Below, one piece after another: positions 24,578 through 33,762 of a stretch of DNA of 64,000 nucleotides. Numbering within the stretch: the first letter of the stretch is position 1; every line of letters starts with the position of its first letter. The translations under genes and the position numbers were made by a program. The notes beneath the pieces were generated by a model, which did not search any database, had not been told where the DNA came from, and was given only the letters and a program-made list of their open reading frames with translations. The stretch comes from Streptomyces sp. NBC_00376 (lineage in GTDB: Bacteria > Actinomycetota > Actinomycetes > Streptomycetales > Streptomycetaceae), in assembly GCF_036077095.1 (NCBI RefSeq), contig NZ_CP107961.1:372001-436000 (forward strand), written 5' to 3'.

Positions 24578-27028
24578 TTGAACAGAGCACTGCGCATACC
24601 CGAGCGGTGGCGTCTGGCAGGCCGGGTCCTGGCCGCTTTCGGGATCGCTTCGGCGATCACCGTGACCGGCCTGCCCGGCATCGAGAGCGACACCGCGAGC
24701 GCCGCGCCGCGCGCCGTCGCGGCCCGGATCAAGCCGGGTGCGAAGCGCTGCGACGTGAAGAACCTGGGAAGCAAGTACCAGAGCACGCCGAAGAACTCGG
24801 GGTTCCCCAACGACCCCACCGGATCGAACTTCTCCGCCTGGCAGGGCAACCCGAAGAACTTCAACTACGACCTGCCCGGCAAGGCGTACGACGGGGTGAA
24901 GGCTCCGACCGCCGCCGACAGGACGCAGGCCCTGTCGAAGGTCCCGGGCGACACGGAGAAGAACTACAAGGAGTGGCAGAAGACCGCGGACAAGTCCGGT
25001 GACCCGGACGACCGCAAGTTCGAGATCTACGCCCGGTACTTCCACAACAAGGAGGGCCTGAGCTTCGAGCACTGGTTCGAGCACCGGTACATCCGCAACC
25101 AGACCAACAACCACAAGGGATCGGCGTTCGAACGCCAGCTCGTCCGTGACTTCCGCCTGGTCGGACCGGACTGGCTGTGCGAGGTCACCGTCGAACTCAT
25201 CGACGCACAGGGCAACGTCGTCGAGACGCGCCGGTACGACGCCTACAACCAGCGCACCAAGGAGTTCAACGAGTTCAAGTCGAACTCGGAACTGACGAAC
25301 AAGCAGCTCGGCAAGGACCGGAAGATCGCCCGGTTCATGCCGGACCACAAGTTCCGGTTCACCGGCGCGAAGGCGTTCACCACGGGCCAGCGCAAGAAGA
25401 TCGACAACCTGAACCGGTACGTCAACCGGCTGCGGCCCGGCCAGACGAACCAGGTCCGCGGCAACCAGCGGATCTACAACCCCGTACCGCGGACCAAGCC
25501 GATCAAGGGCTACTCCGACTACCAGCGGTGGTTCGCCCCGGGCTGCCAGGGCGGCCAGGGCAGGATGCAGCTCGCCGCCGTCTCCACCTGTGGCACCCGC
25601 GGCCCGCTGAACGACCGGATCAACGGCTCCGGGAAGAACCTCGAACAGGCCAAGAGGATCCAGGCCGACGCCCGCCGGCTCGACACCCGGGGCACCCTTC
25701 CCCGCGGCGGCCCCGGCGGCGTCGACTTCACCACTCTGGAACTGCGCTACGTGGGTGGCCTGGGCAAGGGCAAGGGCATGCAGTACTCCATGCGTGCCGA
25801 CCAGATGCCCGACCCCGACGAGAACCCCGGCTTCGGTGGCGAGGCGCGCATGCAGCTCTCCTCCGACGCCCTGTTCACCTGGCTCGCACTCACCCCGGAG
25901 AAGTTCTGGGTCAACCTCAACCCGGACGAGCCCGACCGGGTCATGGACGCCAAGTTCGGCAGGACCGACGCGGGCCGGGTCCTGCTCGAAGCGGACCTGG
26001 AGATGAAGCACGACTTCTCCGAAGCCCTCAACCCCGACAAGCACGCCGGCGCCAAGCGGTACTGGGACACCGCACCCCGCCAGAACGGCATGCCCTGTTT
26101 CCCCGGCGTGCGCATGTGGATCGAGCCCAAGCCCGCCCAGGTCCGCGAGCAGGACGGCGGAATCTACATCCTCGACGCACCCCTGAAGGTGTCCACCCAG
26201 TGGCTGGACGTCGAGTGGCAGGCACCAGGATCCACCGAGTGCAAGGGCCTGACCGACGAGCAGAAGCACGCCATCGAGGCCAGTGTCCGCACGAACGTGA
26301 TGCCGCTGGTGGAGGACCGGGTCAACACCGACCCCGACTACGCGGACCTGCGCGCCGTCTACACCGCGCGCGTCGCCGCCGAGTACATCCGCCAGCAGGA
26401 CGCGAAGACCCCGACCGACTTCCACAAGATCATCGACTCGAACGACGTCTCCGCGTGGCCGCTGCGCGCGCCCAACGAGAACTGGACCCGCGAGGGCGTC
26501 CACAAGCGCTACATGGACTCCATCAAGAAGGGCGTCGAGTGGTTCGAGCTGGAGTACGGCGGCAAGGTGTACAACCAGGGCGTCGGCGGCGTGGACTTCT
26601 CCAAGCAGCCCAAGCAGAACATCTCCCGCACCCGGTTCAACGTCGAGCACCGCACCCTGGACACCACCACCAGGACATCCCTCCAGTCCGATGACGTCTC
26701 CTACCGGGACACCGACACCCTCTACCTCGGCGGCGGCAGGATGGCGGCCGGCGACGGCGAGGATCCCAAGCCCAAGCCCACCCCCACTCCCACGAAGCCT
26801 GATCCCGGCCCGTCCAAGCCGGGTGACGACCCGTCGACCCCGGCCCCGGCCCCGACCGGCGGGAGCACCCAGCCGCCGGCGAACAAGCCGGACCCGCACG
26901 GCGGCCTCGCCGACACCGGCTCCGACACCCCGATCGGGCTGATCTCCGGCATCGCCGCGGCGGTCGTCGCCGCGGGAGCGGCCCTGGTGTGGTGGATGCG
27001 CCGCAGGCGTCAGGACGCCACCGGCTGA
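24578..27028 (+). CDS. large secreted protein with LADTG sortase-type anchor
   Basis: The start is taken as TTG 24578 (preceded by GAGGGAAG), because it places a normal signal peptide at the N-terminus: a basic start (NRALRIPERWRLAGR), a hydrophobic core (VLAAFGIASAITVTGL) and an ASAAP cleavage site. An in-frame ATG exists at 24512. The mature part of about 770 residues has a region with NQTNNHKGSAFERQLVRDFR, many Trp/Tyr and charged residues, and paired Cys. Residues 735-775 are a Lys/Pro/Thr wall-spanning linker. The C-terminus is LADTG (777-781), a membrane helix and WWMRRRRQ, a sortase signal of the actinobacterial LAxTG (class E) type. Activity unknown. A strong terminator follows. Confidence 0.78.
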   Translation: MNRALRIPERWRLAGRVLAAFGIASAITVTGLPGIESDTASAAPRAVAARIKPGAKRCDVKNLGSKYQSTPKNSGFPNDPTGSNFSAWQGNPKNFNYDLPGKAYDGVKAPTAADRTQALSKVPGDTEKNYKEWQKTADKSGDPDDRKFEIYARYFHNKEGLSFEHWFEHRYIRNQTNNHKGSAFERQLVRDFRLVGPDWLCEVTVELIDAQGNVVETRRYDAYNQRTKEFNEFKSNSELTNKQLGKDRKIARFMPDHKFRFTGAKAFTTGQRKKIDNLNRYVNRLRPGQTNQVRGNQRIYNPVPRTKPIKGYSDYQRWFAPGCQGGQGRMQLAAVSTCGTRGPLNDRINGSGKNLEQAKRIQADARRLDTRGTLPRGGPGGVDFTTLELRYVGGLGKGKGMQYSMRADQMPDPDENPGFGGEARMQLSSDALFTWLALTPEKFWVNLNPDEPDRVMDAKFGRTDAGRVLLEADLEMKHDFSEALNPDKHAGAKRYWDTAPRQNGMPCFPGVRMWIEPKPAQVREQDGGIYILDAPLKVSTQWLDVEWQAPGSTECKGLTDEQKHAIEASVRTNVMPLVEDRVNTDPDYADLRAVYTARVAAEYIRQQDAKTPTDFHKIIDSNDVSAWPLRAPNENWTREGVHKRYMDSIKKGVEWFELEYGGKVYNQGVGGVDFSKQPKQNISRTRFNVEHRTLDTTTRTSLQSDDVSYRDTDTLYLGGGRMAAGDGEDPKPKPTPTPTKPDPGPSKPGDDPSTPAPAPTGGSTQPPANKPDPHGGLADTGSDTPIGLISGIAAAVVAAGAALVWWMRRRRQDATG

Positions 27029-27057
27029 ACCGGCCGACGGCAACTCGTTCGCTGAAC

Positions 27058-27105
27058 ACGAGAAGGGCCCCACTCCCCGAAGACGAGGGGTGGGGCCCTT
27101 CTCGT
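27058..27105. terminator. 16-bp hairpin terminator
   Basis: ACGAGAAGGGCCCCAC (27058-27073) and GTGGGGCCCTTCTCGT (27090-27105) are perfect arms. Inside them CCCC and GGGG extend the stem. It lies 30 bp after the surface-protein stop. Confidence 0.88.
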
Positions 27106-27377
27106 ATGCGCTCGGCTCGACGGCGACGGAGGCAGCCACCGCACCACCCGGCAGCAGCCCTCAGCGAGGTTCGTTGAAGGGGTACGGCGCGCGCGGATAT
27201 GAGCCGGGGTGCGGCTCCGCCCTGACCGGCATCCGGAAGTCCCGGCGAGCGACGGGCACCGTGCCCACCGGCGCGTGCGCATCCCACCACACAGATGCGC
27301 ACCCCACCACGCAGAGACGGAAGCCCCATGGCCCAGGACGAGTCCAGTCCGTCCCGTCGTGAAGCCCGCGGCCACCG

Positions 27378-27548
27378 TCATCGTAGGTGGGTTTCGCGGT
27401 CGCTCTCCGGCAGGGGAGCGAGAGTGCGTTCGTGCACCCCGTCCACGATGCGCCGGCTCCGCTCGGCGGTGCGGGCGCCCTTCTCGGTGACGGCAATGAT
27501 GCGGGCCCGGCGGTCGGTGCTGGACGGGCGGCGCTCGGCGAGGCCGAC
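27378..27548 (-). pseudogene. MarR-family C-terminal remnant
   Basis: The minus strand encodes SSTDRRARIIAVTEKGARTA and ERTLAPLPESDRE, the wing and C-terminal helix of MarR proteins. The helix-turn-helix half is gone. Its broken 5' edge coincides with the 5' edge of the PPOX fragment on the opposite strand. Confidence 0.6.
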
Positions 27549-27660
27549 GCCGAAATCGACACCATCCTCCGCGAACAGCAGTTCGCCATCCTCGCGAGCG
27601 TCCGCCGCACCAGCCATCCGCATCTCGCCACCGTCATGTACCGCTGGGACCCCGTGCCGT
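27546..27660 (+). pseudogene. PPOX-family N-terminal remnant
   Basis: The plus strand reads ILREQQFAILASVRRTSHPH then LATVMYRWDPV, the conserved start of PPOX-class F420/FMN proteins, and then degrades. Together with the MarR fragment it looks like a divergent regulator-enzyme pair whose intergenic region and half of each gene were lost. Confidence 0.55.
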
Positions 27661-27771
27661 CGCCCCTTCCGGCTCGGCGTTCACGAAGCCGGGCCGTCGG
27701 CTCATGACGAGGACGGCCTGAACATCCCTGGCTGTATTTGACCGTTGAAGACTCTGATCGAACGGCCCCTT

Positions 27772-27787
27772 CGGCCATAACTGGCCG
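27772..27787. promoter_or_regulatory. palindromic operator upstream of ABC uptake operon
   Basis: CGGCCATAACTGGCCG has perfect 6-bp arms around TAAC, 53 bp before the lipoprotein start. A further ACGGCC lies 5 bp upstream of it. A LacI- or GntR-type regulator acting here would be encoded elsewhere. Confidence 0.45.
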
Positions 27788-27839
27788 TTTCACGGGAGGG
27801 CAACAACTCATACACGTATTGGCGTCACACTGATGGACC

Positions 27840-29105
27840 ATGCCCCACTCAAGTACCACAGCCAACAGCATCAGCCGCCGGTATCTGCTGGCCGCCTCGG
27901 GCGCCCTCGCATTCACCGCCGCCTGCGGATCCAACACCGGCCGTGCCGGCGGAGCGGGTGATCGCCCCGCCCTCGACCAGTGGTACCACCAGTACGGCGA
28001 GGCCGGGACCGAACAGGCGGTGAAGCGATATGCGGCCGCTTACCGCAAGGCGAATATCACGGTCGAGTGGCGGCCCGGCAATTATGACCAGCAGACGGCC
28101 GCAGCACTGCTGACCAAGAACGCACCGGACGTCTTCGAGGGCCGTCCGACCCTGGACCAGATCCGGGGTGGCCAGGTCGCCGATCTCACCGACCTCCTGG
28201 ACGGGGCACGCGATGACTTCAACCCCGCGGTCCTCACCCCCAAGACATACAAGGGCAAGATCTACGGCATCCCTCAGGCCATCGACATGCAGATGCTCTA
28301 TTACCGAAAGAGCCTGCTGGCCGAGGCCGGAGTCCGGCCACCGCAGACCCTCGACGAACTGGTCGACGCGGCAAAGGCCCTGACGACCAAGGATGTCAAG
28401 GGCCTCTTCCTCGGCAACGACGGGGGAGCCGGCGTGCTCGGCGCCACCCCGCTCCGCGCCGCAGGCCTGGAACTGGTGACCTCCGACGGAACGGTCGGAT
28501 TCGACGACCCGCAAGCCGCCAGGACCCTCGGCAAACTGCATCGGTTCCACCAGGACGATTCCCTGCTGCTCGGAGCCCCCACCGACTGGTCCGACCCGTC
28601 CGCGTTCCTCCAGGGCCTGACCGCCATGCAGTGGACGGGACTGTGGGCCCTCCCACAGATCGAGAAGGCGCTGGGCGACGACTTCGGCGTCCTGCCCTTC
28701 CCCCGCGACGGGGCACAGGGCAGGCCCTCGGTACCGGTCGGCGCCTACGGGGCGGCCGTCAGCGCGCACAGCAGCCACATCGACGCGGCGAAGGCGTACG
28801 TGAAGTGGCTGTGGGTGGAACGGACCGACTACCAGGAAGACTTCGCGCTGTCCTACGGCTTCCACATTCCCGCCCGGATCTCGCTGGCCAAGAAGGCAGC
28901 CGGACTCGCCAAGGGCGCGGCGGCCGAAGCCGTCCGTTTCACGACCGAACACGGCTACGCACAGCCCCTGTTGTGGACCAGCAGGAGCCAGACCGCCTAC
29001 CAGGACGCCCTGAGCCGGATCATCACCGAAGGCGCCGACCCGGACGCCCAGATCAGATCGGTCGTCGCGACGGCGAACGCCGAGCTGAAGCGGGTGCGGT
29101 CATAG
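27840..29105 (+). CDS. extracellular solute-binding lipoprotein of a sugar-type ABC importer
   Basis: ATG at 27840 gives 421 residues. The signal peptide has twin arginines (SISRRYLLAASG) and a lipobox with Cys (LAFTAAC). The mature protein has the family 1 binding-protein pattern: WYHQYGEAGTEQAVKRYAAA, MQMLYYRKSLLAEAGVRPPQ and a late WLWVERTDYQ. It captures a sugar or oligosaccharide outside the membrane for the two permeases that follow. The operon has no ATPase, so a shared MsiK-type ATPase elsewhere is likely. Confidence 0.9.
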   Translation: MPHSSTTANSISRRYLLAASGALAFTAACGSNTGRAGGAGDRPALDQWYHQYGEAGTEQAVKRYAAAYRKANITVEWRPGNYDQQTAAALLTKNAPDVFEGRPTLDQIRGGQVADLTDLLDGARDDFNPAVLTPKTYKGKIYGIPQAIDMQMLYYRKSLLAEAGVRPPQTLDELVDAAKALTTKDVKGLFLGNDGGAGVLGATPLRAAGLELVTSDGTVGFDDPQAARTLGKLHRFHQDDSLLLGAPTDWSDPSAFLQGLTAMQWTGLWALPQIEKALGDDFGVLPFPRDGAQGRPSVPVGAYGAAVSAHSSHIDAAKAYVKWLWVERTDYQEDFALSYGFHIPARISLAKKAAGLAKGAAAEAVRFTTEHGYAQPLLWTSRSQTAYQDALSRIITEGADPDAQIRSVVATANAELKRVRS

Positions 29106-30052
29106 CCACGCAGACACCTGAAGGCGCCAGACGGCCGCTGGGACGGCGACTGCTGGGCCCCCAGAACCGCTACCTGTGGTTCTGGGTCTTCGTCGGCCCC
29201 TTCGCCGCCGGGCTCGCCCTCTTCACGTACGTACCGCTGCTGTGGAGCGTGTGGCTCAGCTTCTTCGACGCCCACAACACGGTGACACCGACCGACTTCG
29301 TGGGCCTGGACAACTACGCCGAGATCCTCGGCGACCCGTCCTTCGTCTCCAGTCTCGTCACCTTCGTCGTCTTCTCGCTCTTCATCGTTCCGGCAACCTA
29401 CGGGCTCTCGCTCGCCCTCGCTCTGATGGTTGCCGGACTGCGCTTCGCCCAGGCGTTCTTCCGGTCGGTCTTCTTCCTGCCGACCGCCTGCTCGTACGTC
29501 GTCGCCGCAATGATCTGGAAGCTGTCGATCTTCAACGGGGTACGGTTCGGGCTGGCGAACACGGTGCTGGGATGGTTCGGCGGCTCGGACATCGCCTGGC
29601 TGTCGACCACCAGCCCGCCCTGGTACTGGCTGGTCATCGTGACCGTGCGCATGTGGCTCCAGGCAGGCTTCTACATGGTGATCCTGCTGGCCGGACTCCA
29701 GCGAATCCCACGCACCCTCTACGAGGCGGCGGCCGTCGACGGCGCGCGCCCCGGCTGGCAGGTCTTCAGACACATCACCTTCCCGCAACTGCGTGCGACC
29801 TCCGTCGCCGTCGTCCTGCTCCTGGTGATCAACGCCTTCCAGGCCTTCGACGAGTTCTACAACCTGCTGTCGACGGCACGCGGCTACCCGCCCTACGCCA
29901 GGCCGCCCCTGGTCTACCTGTACTACGTGGCGCTGGGACAGGACCAGAACCTGGGCCTCGGCAGCGCGGGCGCGGTGATCCTCGCACTGATCATCGCGGT
30001 CGTGGCGGTGGTACAGGCACGCTGGTTCGGTCTCGGACGCCGGGAGGACTGA
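29102..30052 (+). CDS. ABC sugar permease, MalF type
   Basis: The product of about 316 residues has six membrane segments (first at about 25-45, WFWVFVGPFAAGLALFTYVP) and the EAA loop YEAAAVDGARPGWQVFRHIT that contacts the ATPase. The start is unusual: between the stop of the binding-protein gene and the first membrane helix the frame has no ATG, GTG or TTG. The coding region appears to begin at or near GTC 29099 / ATA 29102, where a GTG overlapping the upstream stop would be expected. A CTG further in is another option. Confidence 0.82.
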   Translation: MATQTPEGARRPLGRRLLGPQNRYLWFWVFVGPFAAGLALFTYVPLLWSVWLSFFDAHNTVTPTDFVGLDNYAEILGDPSFVSSLVTFVVFSLFIVPATYGLSLALALMVAGLRFAQAFFRSVFFLPTACSYVVAAMIWKLSIFNGVRFGLANTVLGWFGGSDIAWLSTTSPPWYWLVIVTVRMWLQAGFYMVILLAGLQRIPRTLYEAAAVDGARPGWQVFRHITFPQLRATSVAVVLLLVINAFQAFDEFYNLLSTARGYPPYARPPLVYLYYVALGQDQNLGLGSAGAVILALIIAVVAVVQARWFGLGRRED

Positions 30053-30055
30053 CGC

Positions 30056-30931
30056 ATGCGACAGCACTCGACGGATCAACCGACGGGGCTCTCCACGGCC
30101 CATGCCTTCCGACGGCTCGCGCGCGCACTGCGGCTCGTGCTGCTCATCGCGCTCGCCGTGCTCTTTCTCGTCCCGTTCTACCTGCTGGTGCGCAACGGAC
30201 TGGCCACCGAAGCGGACATCACCGGGGCGGACTGGACGTTCTTCCCGCACAGCCTCCAGTGGGGCAACCTGCGGGAACTGTTCAACGACAGCAATGTCCC
30301 CATGCTGCACGCCCTGTGGAATTCGGCCGTGATCGCCGTCCTCACGACCATCGGCACCCTGCTGCTCGCCTCGCTGGCCGGATACGGGCTGGCCCGCATC
30401 GAGTATCCCTATGCGAGCCAGGTCTTCTACGCGTTCCTGGTCACCTTGATGATCCCGTCCGCCGTCACTTTCGTCCCGAGCTTCGTCCTCGTTTCGTCGC
30501 TCGGCTGGGTCTCCACCCTGCGCGGACTGATCGTCCCCACCCTCTTCAGCGCGTTCGCGGCCTTCCTCTTCCGGCAGTACTTCCTCGGCTTCCCCCGGGA
30601 GCTGGAGGACGCGTCCAGGGTGGACGGGCTCGGCTACTGGCGTACGTACTGGCGGATCGTCGTCCCCAACACAAAGCCGGTCTTCGCCGCCGTGGGGGCG
30701 ATCGTCTTCATCGGCTCGTGGAACTCGTTCCTCTGGCCGCTGGTGATCGGCCAGCAGCGCGACGCCTGGACCGTGCAGGTCGCGCTCGCCACCTTCACCA
30801 CGGCTCAGACGGTCAACCTGCATGAGCTGTTCATCGCAGCCGCCGTTTCGATCCTGCCCCTGCTGGTGGTCTTCCTGGTACTCCAGCGCCACATCGTCGC
30901 GGGCGCGGAGCGCTCCGGCATCGATGAATGA
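30056..30931 (+). CDS. ABC sugar permease, MalG type
   Basis: ATG at 30056, 3 nt after the previous stop, gives 291 residues with six membrane segments and the EAA loop ELEDASRVDGLGYWRTYWRI. It is the second channel subunit of the importer. Membrane segments include LVLLIALAVLFLVPFYLLV near the N-terminus. Confidence 0.9.
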   Translation: MRQHSTDQPTGLSTAHAFRRLARALRLVLLIALAVLFLVPFYLLVRNGLATEADITGADWTFFPHSLQWGNLRELFNDSNVPMLHALWNSAVIAVLTTIGTLLLASLAGYGLARIEYPYASQVFYAFLVTLMIPSAVTFVPSFVLVSSLGWVSTLRGLIVPTLFSAFAAFLFRQYFLGFPRELEDASRVDGLGYWRTYWRIVVPNTKPVFAAVGAIVFIGSWNSFLWPLVIGQQRDAWTVQVALATFTTAQTVNLHELFIAAAVSILPLLVVFLVLQRHIVAGAERSGIDE

Positions 30932-30975
30932 TCAAGATCCCGGGCGCCGGCGCGGACCACCGTCCATACCAGGGT

Positions 30976-31447
30976 CGGCGGTCGGCGATGTCCTCGACCG
31001 CGTTCCCGAGCGGCTGGAAAAGGCCCGGGAGATCGGTGCGATTCCGGTCAACTTCGCCGAGGGCGACCCCGTGGAGCAGATCAAGGACCAGACCGAAGAC
31101 ATCGGCACGGACAAGGGCGTCGACGCCGTCGGCCACCGGGCGGCGGCGCGCGGCACCGACCGCGAGGAACCGGCGACAGTCCTGAACTCGCTCGTCGGCG
31201 CGGTCCGGGCCACCGGAGCGCTCGGCGTACCCGGCCTCTACGTTCCGTCCGACCCCGGAGGCCCCGACGAGCAGGCCAAGCACGGCATGCTCCTCGTCTC
31301 GATCGGCAAGCTCTTCGAGAAGGGCCTACGCCTGGGTACGGGGCAGTGCAGCGTCTGCATGAACTGCCCCTGGACCAGGCGCCCTCGGCGTACGACAAGT
31401 TCGACAAGCGGATCGAGGGCTACACGAAGGTCGTGCTGCACCCGTAG
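30976..31447 (+). pseudogene. glutathione-independent formaldehyde dehydrogenase remnant
   Basis: The segment from ERLEKAREIGAIPVNFAEGD through GTDKGVDAVG and GALGVPGLYVPSDPGG to RLGTGQCSV matches the C-terminal half of FdhA-type zinc alcohol dehydrogenases. The zinc-binding N-terminal half is missing. Near 31350 about 28 codons are deleted with a frame change, after which HELPLDQAPSAYDKFDKRIE and the natural end VVLHP appear in the new frame. Confidence 0.75.
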
Positions 31448-31603
31448 CGGAAGACCCGACGGCACGCCGCCGCCGGAGTACCGACCCATCGCGTCCTCGC
31501 CCCGACCCGCCGCGAGGGAGGAGCGGGACCCCGGCCCTCTTCGGACCGGCGACGGGACAGCCCACCTGGTGCCGTCGCCACGGGATACCCCAAACTGGCC
31601 CGC

Positions 31604-32104
31604 ATGGATTGGTTGCCACTGCTTTCCACCCTGGCCGGGGCCGCCATCGGCATCGTCGCCACTCTCATCGCCGATCGGAATCGGTGGAAGCGCGAGGATG
31701 TCAAGGAAGCCCTTCGGCTGCGGCTCGACATCTACACGCAGTACACCACCACCGTGAAGGTCCTCGGTGAGACCCTGCGGTCCCTGGCCGATCGAGAGCA
31801 CCCTTCCAACGACGAGCGGGCGCTTGCGCTGCGCGATGCCTTTCGGGATTCAGGCATAGGTATTGCGTCGGAACGGATGTGGCTCATCGCGCCCCAACCC
31901 GTCGTCAAGGCCTCCAACAGCGTGTTCCACTGTCTGCGACGCATCTGCGACGGCTACATCGACGGCACTGCCGTCAGAAGTCCAGAGGACCGCGCCCGCT
32001 GGGAGGCACGCGGCAAAGCAGCCGCCGAGATGCGCAAGCTCATGCGCGAAGATCTCGGCGTCGGCCCACTCACCGAACGCCACAGCCCCCTTCTCAACGA
32101 CTAG
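31604..32104 (+). CDS. hypothetical membrane-anchored protein, 166 aa
   Basis: ATG at 31604 starts with a hydrophobic helix (WLPLLSTLAGAAIGIVATLI) and a basic stop (DRNRWKRED). The rest is a helical cytoplasmic domain (VKEALRLRLDIYTQYTTTVK). Many actinobacteria have proteins of this shape with no known role. It stands alone. Confidence 0.6.
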   Translation: MDWLPLLSTLAGAAIGIVATLIADRNRWKREDVKEALRLRLDIYTQYTTTVKVLGETLRSLADREHPSNDERALALRDAFRDSGIGIASERMWLIAPQPVVKASNSVFHCLRRICDGYIDGTAVRSPEDRARWEARGKAAAEMRKLMREDLGVGPLTERHSPLLND

Positions 32105-32688
32105 AACACCCCCGCCGCGCAGCGATCGTGACCGTGGCGCCAATTTCATGAGCTGGCACACCTGGGAACGCCGGGCATGATGTGCCGAGTCGGCTCCGTG
32201 ATCAGCCACGGTTGCCCCCGAGCCGCCGGGCTGACATCGAGGCCTCGCTCGCGGAGAACGCAGCCCTGTGTGAGCAAGCCACCGGACGACAGGTTGTCAG
32301 CATCCCTCAGGCGCGGGTCACGCAAGCGGTCGACGAACGGGCTCGGTGGGTGCCATCGTCCATGCGCGACAGTCGAGGCTGGTCGGAACCCCCAGCTGCG
32401 AGGTGTGGACCCAGGCGAAACGGTCTTCGTCCAGGAACCAGGGGTTGTGGATCCCGGCACCGAACCCTCCGGCTCCCGGATACGAGGGAACGCGGTGCCG
32501 CTCGACCCGTGTCCCTGCTGAACAACCAGCCTCCCAAGCAGGGCTCGGTCGACGGCAGGTGCCGGCCATACCTGATACGAACTCAACTCATTCCCGCTCT
32601 GCATCGATCTGTCCTGGCTTGCGCTGGTCCGCCTGGGCCGGCTCACCCCGGCCTGCCATGCTCCCGCCATGCTTTGCCCGGGGGCCGT
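32105..32688. other. no recognisable gene
   Basis: Several short frames cross this stretch on both strands. A minus-strand frame of about 80 codons contains GIHNPWFLDEDRFAWVHTSQ, which looks protein-like, but it has no ribosome site and no family that I recognise. No terminator or repeat stands out. Confidence 0.4.
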
Positions 32689-33624
32689 TCAGCGCGGAAG
32701 CACCCAGCCCGGTGTCCAGGTCCCGGCGGTGTCCTGGCCGGCCGTCGTGGCGGCGAGGTGGGTGCGGAGGGTGGCCAGCGCCGGGTGGGGGTTGTCGCGA
32801 TGCCAGAGGAGCGAGTGCGGGTAGACGGGCGTCGGGTCGGTCACCGGGATGCGGCGCAGGCCGTGATCGGCGGGCCAGATGAGGCGGGTGTGCTCGCCCA
32901 TGAAGGTGGCCAGAGCCGGAGTGTCGGAGATGGTGTCGAGGAGCGCGTCGGAGCCGAAGTTGGGACCGGTCACTTCGATGGTGAGGCCGAACTCGGCGAC
33001 GAGGTCGTCGTAGTAGGCGCCCCACTCGGTACCGGGGGCGATGCCGGGCATCCAGATCCGGTGCCCGGTGAGCTGGGCGACGGTCACCGAACGGGCGCCC
33101 GCCAGTGCGTGGGCGGGGCCGGTGAGGAGCTGGAGCGGTTCGTCGAGCACCCGGACGGACTCGATGTCCTCGGGAAGTGGCCGGCCGGGTGCGGCGACGG
33201 CGCGGAAGGTCGCATCGATCGCACCGGAGCGGATGGCGGTGACGGCCGTCTCGATGTCGAACAGCATCATCACGTCGAGGTCGATCTCGGGGTGTGCGCG
33301 GTGGAAGCCGCGCATCAGGCCCGACTGTGCGCTGCGCGAGGCGATCACATCGACGCGCAACGGACGACGGTCGGGGCGCACGGACGCGCCCGCACGCTCG
33401 GCGACGCGCAGCAGCTCCCGTGCGTGGGGCAGGAACGCCTGCCCATCGATGGTGAGCTCAGCGCCGCGTGGGGCACGGGTGAACAACCGCACGCCGAGGG
33501 TGCGCTCCAGCGCGGCGATGCGTTTGGAGACGGCCTGCTGGGTGACCGACAGGTCGGCGGCGGCTTTCTGGAACTGGCCCGCTTCCGCGACGGCGACGAA
33601 GGTACGTACGGCTTCGAGATCCAC
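32689..33624 (-). CDS. LysR-family transcriptional regulator
   Basis: The protein has 311 residues. The N-terminal winged helix (1-60) has FVAVAEAGQFQKAAADLSVT and QQAVSKRIAALERTLGVRLF, the classic LysR signature. The C-terminal two-lobed effector domain follows. It is divergent from the MFS gene at 33763 and probably controls it and the isochorismatase-like gene. Confidence 0.92.
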   Translation of the reverse strand: MDLEAVRTFVAVAEAGQFQKAAADLSVTQQAVSKRIAALERTLGVRLFTRAPRGAELTIDGQAFLPHARELLRVAERAGASVRPDRRPLRVDVIASRSAQSGLMRGFHRAHPEIDLDVMMLFDIETAVTAIRSGAIDATFRAVAAPGRPLPEDIESVRVLDEPLQLLTGPAHALAGARSVTVAQLTGHRIWMPGIAPGTEWGAYYDDLVAEFGLTIEVTGPNFGSDALLDTISDTPALATFMGEHTRLIWPADHGLRRIPVTDPTPVYPHSLLWHRDNPHPALATLRTHLAATTAGQDTAGTWTPGWVLPR

Positions 33625-33642
33625 GCCTACCCACCTTACTGA

Positions 33643-33657
33643 ACAACGGATGGTTGT
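33643..33657. promoter_or_regulatory. LysR-type box
   Basis: ACAACGGATGGTTGT has 5-bp arms around 5 nt and fits a 15-bp T/A-ended LysR box. It lies 18 bp upstream of the LysR start in the divergent promoter region. Confidence 0.5.
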
Positions 33658-33762
33658 GAATCGCAGGTAGGTCAGTTGTTTGACCTGCTGCAGTCCTGCC
33701 CACTTAGCTCTCCTCGGTCAACGTCGGATTGTTCGGGTGGGACTTCACGGGAGGCACTGAGC

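Noticed and set aside
24572..27139. 855-codon minus-strand frame opposite the surface protein
   Set aside because: Composition is that of an antisense shadow; the plus frame has a signal peptide and a sortase motif.
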